A DNA stretch of 64,000 nucleotides from CBDBZX01 sp965213645 (GTDB lineage Bacteria; Deinococcota; Deinococci; Deinococcales; Trueperaceae): assembly GCA_965213645.1 (NCBI GenBank), contig CBDBZX010000002.1, forward strand, positions 186,001-250,000, in the 5' to 3' direction. Of this stretch, positions 46,253 to 54,696 are shown in pieces. Every line of letters begins with the position of its first letter. The first letter of the stretch is position 1. A program made the position numbers and the translations under genes. A model generated the notes under the pieces. That model saw only the letters and a program-made list of their open reading frames with translations, had not been told where the DNA came from and did no database searches.

Positions 46253-46960
46253 CTACTGCGCCTGCGCGAGCTGAAAGTTGGCGTCCGTCAACACAAAACC
46301 CAGCTCGGTACGAACCTCACCTACATAGGGCGCAAACCAGGTTTCTTGGCGCACGATTTCACCCCTTCTCGCACTGTTCCCACTCCCCGCGTCAGCGGCG
46401 GTAAGTTGACTTTCCAAGTTGATGACAAACACGTTGAATGTGCCCGCCTCCACCCTGACCTGCCGCCTATCCACCACCGAATAGGTATAGGTAAAGCGCA
46501 GGGTTTCGCGCTGACTTTGGGGGGGTGCGTCGGGGTAATAGATGCTGGCGGTCGATTCGCCGCCCCAGCTCGAGCCGACGCGCAACTCACCCTGCGCAGG
46601 TAACTCTCGCAGTGGTGGGTCGAAGGTGAGTTGGGTGCCAGGTCGCGTTTCGCGCAGCACAAAGACCCCGTCCGGTCGGTACTGCTTAAAGGTGCGCACA
46701 TCTAAGCCGCGTCCCGCTAAACGCCAAGAAATCCAGCGTTCGCCGCCGATGAGGGTCGGACCTTCGACCTGTTGAAAGACGGGCAGCGCGTCGAGCTGAG
46801 CGCCCGCAGGCAAATAAGTCCAGGTCGCGCCCGTCTCTTGCGGGTAAAACGAGGGCTCGCCCGCAAGCTGCGCAATTTCGGCGCGGCCCACGTCCGTTGA
46901 CGGGGAACACGCGCTCAGTGCGAGGAGCAAGCAGGGGACGAGTAAGTAAAAACGCATCAT
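46253..46960 (-). CDS. Lipoprotein of unknown function (235 aa)
   Basis: A short signal peptide with lipobox LSACS (residues 13-17) is followed by a beta-rich domain. Motifs include TGATWTYLPAGAQ, IGGERWISWRL and FAPYVGEVRTELGFV. The pattern resembles lipoproteins with a conserved xTWxY start and a late WFApxVG motif. The protein is exported and probably faces the periplasm or the outside. It is preceded by repeat copy C in its upstream region. Confidence 0.65.
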   Translation of the reverse strand: MMRFYLLVPCLLLALSACSPSTDVGRAEIAQLAGEPSFYPQETGATWTYLPAGAQLDALPVFQQVEGPTLIGGERWISWRLAGRGLDVRTFKQYRPDGVFVLRETRPGTQLTFDPPLRELPAQGELRVGSSWGGESTASIYYPDAPPQSQRETLRFTYTYSVVDRRQVRVEAGTFNVFVINLESQLTAADAGSGNSARRGEIVRQETWFAPYVGEVRTELGFVLTDANFQLAQAQ

Positions 46961-47015
46961 GTTTTCAATGTACCGTGACCTCTACATGATGCTTTGAAGA
47001 ATTTCACATCAGACG

Positions 47016-47092
47016 GCAGGTATTATCTGGTCGCTAACGCGCTCCCTCGAGAAAACTTTCGACTAACACGCACATTTAGAGATAATATCGGC
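47016..47092. repeat. Stem-forming dispersed repeat, copy C
   Basis: Arms GCAGGTATTATC (47016-47027) and GATAATATCGGC (47081-47092) pair like copy A. Where A has C paired with G, C has T paired with A, a compensating change that keeps the stem. It lies 56 bases upstream of the lipoprotein start at 46960. Confidence 0.7.
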
Positions 47093-47186
47093 GACACTTC
47101 ATCTCAGTATATTGCGGAAGTGCCAATCCATATGAGTACGCGCGGGTGAGCTTCAAAGAAGAGGTGCGGCGTTCGGGTAGAAAAGT

Positions 47187-47428
47187 GTAGTCAGGTATCA
47201 GTAGTCAGTAAAAAGGCTTTTCATCCTGACTACTGATTACAGCGTCAACTAAATCCTGCGACACTGTTGTCACCCCGAGCGAAGTCGAGGGGTCTCGTCT
47301 TTCAATCTCAATCAGAGGAGGCAGCAAGGTCAGAGATTCTTCGACTCCGCTTCGTGGAGTCTATCCTGTAAAGGGCTCAGAATGACATCACTCATTTTTT
47401 AATTGACAGTGTACTGATACCTGACTAC
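47187..47428. repeat. Long-arm inverted repeat (242 bp)
   Basis: Perfect 17-bp terminal arms GTAGTCAGGTATCAGTA (47187-47203) and its complement (47412-47428) enclose a 208-base centre. The arms also contain AGTAGTCAG paired with CTGACTACT nearby. The enclosed copy of the reverse-oriented 33.7-kb-type repeat suggests composite, possibly mobile, structure. No transposase lies inside. Confidence 0.6.
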
Positions 47429-47521
47429 TAAAATATTGAATCCAAATTCCAAACGAACCCACCATGCGCCGTTTTTTACATGTCGCTGTAACCCCACCCT
47501 CGGGTGATAGCATGACCTCAT

Positions 47522-48283
47522 ATGCGCACTCTCATCCTCAGCGATATCCACGCCAACCTCGTTGCCTTCGAAGCGACCCTGCGCCACGCTTCAGCGCGCC
47601 GCTGGGATGAGGTCATCTTTTTAGGCGACATCGTCGGATACTACGCCGAGCCTGAAGAGAGCGTGGCGCTGCTGCGCGACCTAAACCCCAAGGTCAACAT
47701 CCTCGGCAACCACGACGCGATGCTCCTAAGCGAAGTGGGCGAACGCGGCGGCAGCGGCTTTCGCTCGCGCAGCATCGTCGCGGAGGTCGTGAACAAGCAC
47801 GCGCAGGTGCTTTCGAAAGAGAGCGTGGCGTATATCAACAGTTTTCAAGCTCACGCTTTGACGGAGACCTGGGAAGCCACACACGGCTCCTTGAACGAGC
47901 GCTGGGCTTACCTCTCGGGCTTACCGCAAGCGCAGAAAAACCAACCCAAAATGCAGCGCGACCTCTTGCTCTTCGGCCACACGCACGTGCCCGTCGCTTA
48001 CGTGAGCGTGACAATGGGCGGCAAAGCGATGTGGCGCACCGTTTCCTTTCGCGGTGAACGCTCCGTTTACCGGATACCTCCGAACGCTCAGGTGCTCTTC
48101 AACCCCGGCTCAGTAGGTCAGCCGCGCGACGGCGTGCCGAGAGCGAGCTACGCCATTTTAGACGAGGAAGCGCGGGTCTTCGAGCATTTCCGGGTGGACT
48201 TTGACATCCATAAGGTGCAGCGGCAACTGCGCCAGGCGAACTATGACGCGGGGCTGGGGACGAGGCTCGAGCAAGGCCACTGA
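47522..48283 (+). CDS. Calcineurin-like metallophosphoesterase
   Basis: This 253-aa phosphoesterase has the metal-binding set SDIHANLVAFE (residues 7-17), GDIVGYYAEPEE, GNHDAMLL, and GHTHVPVAY, followed by NPGSVGQPRDG, typical of the YfcE/Ap4A-hydrolase-like family. The substrate is likely a phosphodiester or dinucleotide; sequence does not say which. The stop overlaps the next gene's start by one base (TGATG), so expression of holB is coupled to it. Confidence 0.9.
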   Translation: MRTLILSDIHANLVAFEATLRHASARRWDEVIFLGDIVGYYAEPEESVALLRDLNPKVNILGNHDAMLLSEVGERGGSGFRSRSIVAEVVNKHAQVLSKESVAYINSFQAHALTETWEATHGSLNERWAYLSGLPQAQKNQPKMQRDLLLFGHTHVPVAYVSVTMGGKAMWRTVSFRGERSVYRIPPNAQVLFNPGSVGQPRDGVPRASYAILDEEARVFEHFRVDFDIHKVQRQLRQANYDAGLGTRLEQGH

Positions 48284-49209
48284 TGTTAGGGGAAATAGAC
48301 CAACTCAGCTTCATCGGTCACGAAGAGGTCAAAGAGGTGCTGCGCCGCTTGGACACGCACACGCTCCTCTTCGTCGGCCCACCCAGCGTCGGGCGGCGGC
48401 GCGTCGCGAAGTGGTACGCTGCGCTCTTAAACTGCGAGCGTCAAGAGGTCGAACCGTGCGGGCATTGCGCTAGCTGCCGCTTATTGCAAAACGATACCCA
48501 CCCTGACTACCGCGAAATTGGACCTGATATTACAACCAAAACGGGTAAAAAGAGCCGCAACCTGCAAATTGTTATCGGCGACCTTGTCCCAAGGCCAAAC
48601 AGTAACCCAAGCCCGCTCGGGCCTTGGCTAGAAACGCGCCCCCGCTTCCGGCGGCGCGTCGGCGTGATTGACAGAGCGGAGACCTTGAACCCACAAGCCG
48701 CCAACGCCTTTTTGAAGTTCCTAGAAGAACCCCCCTCTTACGCCGTCATCATTCTGATTGCGCCGAGTCCGCAGGCTGTTTTACCAACCATCACCTCTCG
48801 CAGTACGCCTATACGCTTCGGCACGGTAGACGTGACCTCTTTAGAATCGCCCGTAGCGCACCCCGCCGCGCGGCTCGGACGCGCGGGCGACTTGATCAGC
48901 GCAGCGGCGCACCCTGAGGACTTTAGCGATACCGTTGAGCTGGTGAATAGTTATGTGCTGGTGCTCGAGAAAGGTTTAGAAGCGTCCTTCGAAAAGGCCG
49001 ACGCCCTCGAGAAAGCCTGGTCGGGTGAGACGCGCTTTAGCATCCCCGAACTGCTCCGCGCCCGCTTGAGCGACCTCTCGCCGAGCGCCTACGCCGCCGC
49101 CTTAATCGCCCTAGAACGCTGTGAGAATGCACTCGCCGCCTACGCCGCGCCGGGGTTGGCGGTGCAGGTGTTGACTTTGGAGTTGCGAGAGGTCGTCCGC
49201 AGTAGATGA
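48283..49209 (+). CDS. holB: DNA polymerase III delta' subunit-like
   Basis: This 308-aa AAA+ clamp-loader subunit has a zinc-binding Cys cluster at C51, C59, C62 and C65. Its P-loop is degenerate (GPPSVGRRRVAK, no GK[TS]), which is typical of delta', a subunit without ATPase activity. The arm VIDRAETLNPQAANAFLKFLEEPPS is the conserved sensor region and TITSRSTPIRF replaces the SRC motif. In E. coli delta' helps load the beta clamp; here the gene is downstream of a phosphoesterase. It overlaps both neighbours by 1 and 4 bases. Confidence 0.88.
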   Translation: MLGEIDQLSFIGHEEVKEVLRRLDTHTLLFVGPPSVGRRRVAKWYAALLNCERQEVEPCGHCASCRLLQNDTHPDYREIGPDITTKTGKKSRNLQIVIGDLVPRPNSNPSPLGPWLETRPRFRRRVGVIDRAETLNPQAANAFLKFLEEPPSYAVIILIAPSPQAVLPTITSRSTPIRFGTVDVTSLESPVAHPAARLGRAGDLISAAAHPEDFSDTVELVNSYVLVLEKGLEASFEKADALEKAWSGETRFSIPELLRARLSDLSPSAYAAALIALERCENALAAYAAPGLAVQVLTLELREVVRSR

Positions 49210-49433
49210 AAGATGCAGCTAAGAACTATCATGACTATCTTATCGAAAGCGTTCGTACTGGCCCCCGTCAGGAGCTTAACCTACTCCTCAGAACACCGAT
49301 GAGCGAACCTTTTGCATGGCTCCGCTTCTCGGCTATCTCCGACTATTCGATTATTGGAAGTTGGCGTCAAGACAACGAACAGGAGATAGAAGCCGTCAAT
49401 GCGGGAGAAAGACTTATTCGTATTGAGGATTGA
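49206..49433 (+). CDS. Small protein after holB, with possible in-frame TGA
   Basis: The 75-aa product starts MKDAAKNYHDYLIES with an ATGA overlap to the stop of holB, so it is translated with it. The reading frame continues past the TGA at 49431-49433 for another 37 codons with coding-like content (RLDNVDNLSFRGRKVQELK), ending at 49547. Either a base error made the stop or a small downstream peptide has been lost. I do not recognise the family. The extension is not counted as translated here. Confidence 0.5.
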   Translation: MKDAAKNYHDYLIESVRTGPRQELNLLLRTPMSEPFAWLRFSAISDYSIIGSWRQDNEQEIEAVNAGERLIRIED

Positions 49434-49667
49434 CACTGTGAGCCTATAAATTCTCGAGAGTGTAGGTATTCAATTCGGCTGGACAACGTAGACAATCTCA
49501 GTTTTCGCGGTCGTAAAGTGCAAGAGCTAAAGTACACCGAAGAGTGAATCTATCCAGCACGTCGGCTGAGTTGTATACCAGCGCAAAAATTTCAAAGAAA
49601 ACATTGAGCTTCCCCTCCAACTCCGGTATTCTCTTCTCCTAGTGGATGAAGGAGGCTAGGCATCAAC
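49434..49667. other. Gap between small ORF and lysC
   Basis: The first part continues the frame of the small protein after its TGA. The rest contains only the lysC leader with GAAGGAGGC about ten bases before the GTG start at 49668. Confidence 0.4.
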
Positions 49668-50891
49668 GTGACTAAAATTGTAGTGCAAAAGTACGGCGGC
49701 ACATCCGTCGGCGATGTGGAGCGCATCGGCAAGGTGGCGGCGAGGGTCGCCAGGACGGTGAATGAAGGCCACAAAGTCGCCGTAACCGTCTCGGCGATGG
49801 GCCACACCACAGACCGCCTCGTCTCGCTCGCCAAAGAGGTCTCGCCGCGTCCGAGCCGCCGCGAGTTGGACGTGCTGATGGCGACGGGCGAGCAGCAGTC
49901 CACCGCGCTCCTCAGCATGGCGCTGCACAAGTTGGGCGTTGCGGCGCGGTCATTTACAGGGCAGCAAGCGGGCTTTTTGACCGATGAACTCAGTGGCGGA
50001 GCGCGGATTATCGAGGTGAACCCGGCACGGGTATTGGAGGCATTGGAGACCGAGGATGTCGCGGTCATCGCGGGCTTTCAAGGGGTGGACGCGGCAGGCA
50101 ACATCACCACGCTCGGACGCGGCGGCTCGGACACGACAGCGGTGGCGGTTGCGGCGGCGCTAAACGCCGACACCTGCGACATCTACACCGACACCGAAGG
50201 GATTTACACCACCGACCCGCACCTGATTCCGAGTGCTCAGAAGCTCGAGGTCATAGACTACGAAGAGATGCTAGAACTCGCCTCGTTGGGGGCTCAGGTC
50301 TTGCATCCGAGGAGTGTGTGGTACGCGCGGCGCTACGGTGTATGCGTGCACGTGCGCTCGTCTTTTTCTTACAACCCCGGTACGTTCGTCAAAGATTTAG
50401 GAGACAAGCGCGTGAAAACAGATAAACCCGTCACCGGCGTCGCTTTGGACCGCTCCCACGCCCGCATCTACCTCTCGGGCGTCGAGGACACGCCCGGTGT
50501 GGCGGCCAAGGTATTTAGCGCTCTAGGCGACGCCAACATCAGCGTAGATATGATCATTCAGGGCGTACCGGGCGACGGCAGCCGTCAGCAGATGGCGTTT
50601 ACGCTCAACCAGGATATGGTCGCGGAGGCTTTAGAGGTCGTTAAACCTATCCTGAGTGACGTGGGCGGCGCAGCGCAGGCGGACCCCGATATCGCCAAGC
50701 TCTCCATCGTCGGGGTGGCGGTGGGTTCGACGCCGGGCGTGGCGGGCCGGATGTTCGCGGCCATCGCTGAGACGGGCGCGAATATCGAGATGATTGCGAC
50801 AAGTGAGGTGCGCGTGTCCGTCGTGTTGCGCTCTAGCCGCGCTGAGGAGGCGCTTAGAGCAGTTCATAAAGCGTTCGGCTTAGAAAGCTAA
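49668..50891 (+). CDS. lysC: Aspartate kinase
   Basis: This 407-aa enzyme phosphorylates aspartate, the first step to lysine, threonine, methionine and diaminopimelate. KYGGTSVGD is at residues 8-16, and GFQGVDAAGNITTLGRGGSDTTAVAVA and DIYTDTEGIYTTDP complete the kinase fold. Two C-terminal ACT domains (VTGVALDRSHARIYLSGVED, and LSIVGVAVGSTPGVAGRMF) are the regulatory sites for lysine/threonine feedback. The GTG start is chosen because GGAGGC precedes it and the KxGGTSV motif falls in its usual place. Confidence 0.97.
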   Translation: MTKIVVQKYGGTSVGDVERIGKVAARVARTVNEGHKVAVTVSAMGHTTDRLVSLAKEVSPRPSRRELDVLMATGEQQSTALLSMALHKLGVAARSFTGQQAGFLTDELSGGARIIEVNPARVLEALETEDVAVIAGFQGVDAAGNITTLGRGGSDTTAVAVAAALNADTCDIYTDTEGIYTTDPHLIPSAQKLEVIDYEEMLELASLGAQVLHPRSVWYARRYGVCVHVRSSFSYNPGTFVKDLGDKRVKTDKPVTGVALDRSHARIYLSGVEDTPGVAAKVFSALGDANISVDMIIQGVPGDGSRQQMAFTLNQDMVAEALEVVKPILSDVGGAAQADPDIAKLSIVGVAVGSTPGVAGRMFAAIAETGANIEMIATSEVRVSVVLRSSRAEEALRAVHKAFGLES

Positions 50892-51178
50892 CCTTGCGAA
50901 ACATAGTTTAGCTCATTATTTAATGATGAGAACATTGTATGGCTCAGTTAGCATTTCCAAGATACATTGAGACAGATAAGTGCAGATATCATCTCGTAAC
51001 GTGAGTGCTAGACAGTATTTCTTAAAGTGAGACTGTCTCAAACCAGATGACTATAGTACCCCTGTCCTCTAGGGGTGTACTTGCTAGGTATAGTGCAGCG
51101 CACTAGGCTGCGTCATCCTCGCCCTCACAACATCGCTCGCCACAACGACGTCACTATCCTCATTTTTATTACCTTCCG
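50892..51178. other. Intergenic gap before FAS1-CHRD lipoprotein
   Basis: A 287-base gap that includes a half-copy of the dispersed repeat, GCAGATATCATC at 50982-50993, whose complementary arm is missing (only a weak match at about 51038). No gene is seen. Confidence 0.4.
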
Positions 51179-52072
51179 ATGAGGTTCAATAGCTTTATGA
51201 GAAACTTAATGGTGAAGTGGTTTGTTTTGGTGAGCTTAGGGCTTATGTTGACCGCGTGCGGCACCACCAACAATCCAAATGAGGAAGATAGTTCAGAAGA
51301 GGTCATCACAGGTGACAACATTATTGACGTGGCGGCGGACGCGGGGTTTAGCGAGTTTGCGCGGGCCTCGAGAGAGGCGTTTGGCGACGACGAGTTTAGA
51401 GGTAGCGGTCCTTACACGCTCTTTGTACCGACCAATGCGGCGCTTAGCGCAGCAGACTTGAGCGCAGGTGAGGACGTGCTCGAGTATCATGTCGTCGAGG
51501 GCTCCTACACCTTAGAAAACTTGGAGAGCGGCACGCTCGAGACGGTTAGCGGGCTCGCGCTCGAGGTGTCCGTGAACGGCGACAGCGTGAGCTTAAACGG
51601 TGAAGCCAACGTCGTCGAGCCCAACAATTTAGACGCCGTCAACGGTGTGGTTCACGCTATCGACAGCGTGCTCACGCCGCCTGAGGAGTCCGAGGAACCT
51701 GGCGGACCCGAGGAACCTGAAGACAACACCTTCACCGCTGATCTCAACGCGATTGCTGACGGGGTCGAAAGCGAGGGGTCGGGCGAAGCGACGGCGACGC
51801 TCGAGGGCGAGACCCTCTCCGTCACGGGGAGCGTTCAGGGCCTCTCGAGCGCCATCACCCAAGTCGGCCTCTATGAAGGCGGCGGCGACGACGCGGGCGT
51901 GTTGTTCTACGAATTGGATGTCAGCGGTTCCACTTTTAGCGGCGACTTTTCGTTGACACAAGAAGAACTTAATATTTTAGACGCCAACGACTTCTACATC
52001 ACCGTATCGACCGAAACTTACCCCGAAGGTGAGGTCAGCGGGCCGCTTCTCAGCGGCGAAGAGGAGGATTAG
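51179..52072 (+). CDS. Fasciclin (FAS1) plus CHRD-domain lipoprotein
   Basis: After a signal peptide with lipobox LTACG (around residue 27) comes a FAS1 domain: NIIDVAADAGFSEFARASRE, GPYTLFVPTNAALSA, DVLEYHVVEGSYT and NGVVHAIDSVLTP. An acidic Pro/Glu linker leads to a CHRD domain (FTADLNAIADGVESEGSGEA, ITQVGLYEGGGDDAG, DFYITVSTETYPEGEVSG). FAS1 domains bind or adhere to surfaces and CHRD domains are found in extracellular binding proteins. The fusion suggests an adhesin on the outer surface. The start could instead be 51197 (MRNLMVKW). Confidence 0.85.
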   Translation: MRFNSFMRNLMVKWFVLVSLGLMLTACGTTNNPNEEDSSEEVITGDNIIDVAADAGFSEFARASREAFGDDEFRGSGPYTLFVPTNAALSAADLSAGEDVLEYHVVEGSYTLENLESGTLETVSGLALEVSVNGDSVSLNGEANVVEPNNLDAVNGVVHAIDSVLTPPEESEEPGGPEEPEDNTFTADLNAIADGVESEGSGEATATLEGETLSVTGSVQGLSSAITQVGLYEGGGDDAGVLFYELDVSGSTFSGDFSLTQEELNILDANDFYITVSTETYPEGEVSGPLLSGEEED

Positions 52073-52101
52073 ACACGCTTCAAGGTTTGCTTGGCGGAGT
52101 T

Positions 52102-52130
52102 TGAGCGCATCCTGACGCGCTCAGGGTGCT
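52102..52130 (+). terminator. Probable terminator after FAS1-CHRD gene
   Basis: Arms TGAGCGC (52102-52108) and GCGCTCA (52117-52123) with an 8-base loop are followed by GGGTGCTTTTCG. The T tract is short, so confidence is moderate. Confidence 0.45.
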
Positions 52131-52160
52131 TTTCGTTAGGCGGGGGGTTAGGTGGCAGGT

Positions 52161-54419
52161 TTAAGCCTCGAGTCCCACAGGTCGCTTCTCCTGCAGCGCA
52201 CTTAACAGTGCCTCGGCTAGCGCCAGCGCCGCCCTTTTATCCAACGTCTGATTCCCGTTCCCACACTTAGGTGAGAGCACGCAGCGCGGACAACCCTCTT
52301 TGCAGGTGCAGTCTCTGAGCAAATCTCTCGCCGCGCTGAGCCATTCGGGAAAGAGCGACGCCCCCGCCCGCGTATAGCCCACCCCACCCGGATAGCCGTC
52401 GTAGATGAACACGAGTGGTTCGCCTACAGCAGGGTAAAGCGGATACGAGACGCCACCCACGTCCGCGCGTTCGCAGAGGACGAAAACGGGCAAAAGGCCG
52501 ATGAGGGTATGTTCTAAGGCGTGCATCGCAGCGGGTAAGTCCGCAGGCGAGAGCGCCTTCATGACCTCCTTGACGCTAAACCATAAGGCTTGCGTCGGAT
52601 AAGAGACGTCGGGCAAGTCCAAGAGCCGCTCGTCTAGGGCCGCTTCACTATAGAAGCGCTTGCGCACGTAAGAGGTCATCTGCGTGGTGACGCGCACCCG
52701 TCCGGTATGGACGTTATTGAAAGAGGTCTCGCGCTCCAAAATCTCGATTTCGGTAACCGAGCGCGTTTGGGTGTAGTAGTCCTCGAGGTGGGGGAGTAGC
52801 ACGGCGACGCCCCGCTCCAAGTCGAGGTTGCGCACCAGGTAGTTCTCGCCCTGATGCAGATAGACCGCGCCGGGGTGCAGTTCGCGCAAAGCCGCTTCAT
52901 AGTCGCTCACGCCGAAGCGCTTGCCGGTGGCGTCTTTCATCACGATGCGCTTACCACCCGCGCCGCGCACGCTGATTTTGGGGTGGGGATAGCCACCTAA
53001 ATGATAGAACTTGCCGCGCAGCTCCTTAAAACGTGAGCTTCCGCGCAAGTCGAAGCGACCCACAACCTCTTCTCGTTCTACAAGCGGCCTTTCGTAAGCT
53101 GCGCACGAGAGGTGGAGCGGGTGAAGCTCGCTGTTGAATGCGTCAGCTACGGCGTTTTCGGCGCGTCCGTCGGTGATGAGGTCGGGGTGGTTGAGGTAGT
53201 ATTCGTCCAAGGGGTCGTTGCCGGGGATGAGCAGCGTCAGCGCTCGCCTATCACCGCGTCCGGCGCGGCCCGCGCGTTGCCACAGCGCGGTCATTGAGCC
53301 AGGGTAGCCAACCAAGACCACAGCGTCCACGCCGCCCACGTCCACACCGAGTTCCAAGGCGCTCGTGGCGGTCAGGACGCGCAACGCGCCGCTTTTGAAG
53401 TCCGCTTCTAACTTCCTTCTATCCTCCGGTGTATAGCCCGCGCGGTAGGAGCCCAAACGCAGTGCCTCTTCGTCCGTAAGTTGCCCGGCGGCGTAGCGGC
53501 GCAGGAGTTCGGCGGTCTTGCGAGAGTTGCAAAAAAAGATACTCTTCAAACCCGTGCGCACGAATAAGGCTGCAAGGTCCGCCGCCTCGGTGTTGATACT
53601 GCGCCGCGCGTCCTTACCGGGTAGCTCGGGTGGCCGCCAGAAGAGGAGTTCACGCGCTGCTCTCGGCCCGTGGTCTTCGCGCACGGCGGTGAAGTCCAAC
53701 CCCGTCAAGTTCTGCGCATGTAAGGCTGGATTGCCAATCGTCGCACTCGCCGCAATGACTTGCGGCGTCGCGCCGTAATGTGTTGCCAAACGCAGCAACC
53801 GCCGCAAGATGTTCGCTACGTGCGTCCCCATCACGCCGCGATAGGCGTGCAGTTCGTCTACCACGATGAACTTCAGACGGCTGAAAAAGGTTGCCCAGAG
53901 CGTGTGGTGCGGCAAGATGCCGTAGTGGAGCATATCGGGGTTGGTGAGCAAGCAGCTTGCGTGTTCGCGCACACTGCGGCGCTCGTTGCTCGGGGTGTCG
54001 CCGTCGTAGCTCGAGACCCTTTCCGCCAGCCCAAACGCCCGTGTAAAGTCACGCAGCTTGTCCAACTGGTCGTGCGCGAGCGCTTTCGTCGGGAAGAGAT
54101 ACAGCGCCGCGCTGCCCTCTTGCATCGCCTTAACGGTAGGCATCTGGTAGCTCAGCGACTTGCCCGAGGCCGTCGGCGTCGCAATTACGACGTGCTGCTC
54201 CGCTTCAATCAGGGTGAGCGCCTCGGCCTGGTGACGATACGGGGTAAGGCCGAGCGTGTCCAGAAGAGGTCGGTACGCTCCCTCGTAAACCACGCGCTCC
54301 CCTTCTTTGCGCCCCGGCAAAAAGCTGTACGAGGTGATCTGCCCCTTGTAGTCCGCCAAAGAGGTCAGCCAACCGTGATAGGAGGTGTGCTCACGTAGAG
54401 TGTCGGGGAGTTCGCGCAC
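52161..54419 (-). CDS. MrfA-like DEAD/DEAH helicase with DUF1998 Cys cluster
   Basis: This 752-aa SF2 helicase has Walker A TPTASGKS (residues 81-88), the DELH-type motif VVDELHAYRG, motif III SATIGN, and C-terminal helicase motifs ATSALELGVDVGG and QRAGRAGRGD. The last region ends with a zinc or Fe-S type cluster CTCKEGCPRCVLSPKCGNG. Together they match the MrfA/Hrq1 family (DUF1998), involved in repair of mitomycin-type damage in Bacillus. That role is known for the family, not shown here. GTG at 54419 is the start. A 24-bp palindrome lies 53-76 bases upstream. Confidence 0.88.
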   Translation of the reverse strand: MRELPDTLREHTSYHGWLTSLADYKGQITSYSFLPGRKEGERVVYEGAYRPLLDTLGLTPYRHQAEALTLIEAEQHVVIATPTASGKSLSYQMPTVKAMQEGSAALYLFPTKALAHDQLDKLRDFTRAFGLAERVSSYDGDTPSNERRSVREHASCLLTNPDMLHYGILPHHTLWATFFSRLKFIVVDELHAYRGVMGTHVANILRRLLRLATHYGATPQVIAASATIGNPALHAQNLTGLDFTAVREDHGPRAARELLFWRPPELPGKDARRSINTEAADLAALFVRTGLKSIFFCNSRKTAELLRRYAAGQLTDEEALRLGSYRAGYTPEDRRKLEADFKSGALRVLTATSALELGVDVGGVDAVVLVGYPGSMTALWQRAGRAGRGDRRALTLLIPGNDPLDEYYLNHPDLITDGRAENAVADAFNSELHPLHLSCAAYERPLVEREEVVGRFDLRGSSRFKELRGKFYHLGGYPHPKISVRGAGGKRIVMKDATGKRFGVSDYEAALRELHPGAVYLHQGENYLVRNLDLERGVAVLLPHLEDYYTQTRSVTEIEILERETSFNNVHTGRVRVTTQMTSYVRKRFYSEAALDERLLDLPDVSYPTQALWFSVKEVMKALSPADLPAAMHALEHTLIGLLPVFVLCERADVGGVSYPLYPAVGEPLVFIYDGYPGGVGYTRAGASLFPEWLSAARDLLRDCTCKEGCPRCVLSPKCGNGNQTLDKRAALALAEALLSALQEKRPVGLEA

Positions 54420-54471
54420 GCCTCGAGCCTACCGCGTCTTGCGCCCGGAGGGTGTTGCCGTAAAAAGTTAG

Positions 54472-54495
54472 GTTTAGGGGCTCGAGCCCCTAAAC
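54472..54495. promoter_or_regulatory. 24-bp perfect palindrome upstream of the helicase
   Basis: GTTTAGGGG (54472-54480), CTCGAG and CCCCTAAAC (54487-54495) make a perfect 24-bp palindrome centred on the abundant CTCGAG hexamer. Its position 53-76 bases ahead of the helicase start fits an operator or a leader hairpin. Confidence 0.5.
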
Positions 54496-54639
54496 TCCTC
54501 ACTGCAGACCGAAAAACTACCGAGCCAAGGGGGTACAGATAAAGGCGGTAAGAAAACGGTACAAGGAGGTATCTTTGCACCTCAGATTTTGCCACCTCAC
54601 ACCGCACTGTGAGATTCTAAACATGCTAGACTCCCTCTG

Positions 54640-54696
54640 ATGCCGGCTAATCTAGTCTTAATCTTTTCTATAATTCTGCTTGGGGTCGCGCTGTGA
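54640..54696 (+). CDS. Short hydrophobic ORF coupled to GT2 gene (18 aa)
   Basis: ATG at 54640 opens an 18-codon frame encoding MPANLVLIFSIILLGVAL, a single helix. Its stop overlaps the GTG start of the glycosyltransferase (GTGA). It may be a small membrane protein or a translational leader. Such tiny ORFs can arise by chance, so support is modest. Confidence 0.4.
   Translation: MPANLVLIFSIILLGVAL

Larger units (their letters stand above)
46961..47521. other. Repeat-rich intergenic region
   Basis: A 561-base stretch upstream of the phosphoesterase and lipoprotein genes. It has repeat copy C (47016-47092), a long-arm inverted repeat (47187-47428), and inside that a copy of the 33.7-kb-type repeat in reverse orientation (about 47258-47390). 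No gene is supported. Confidence 0.6.
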
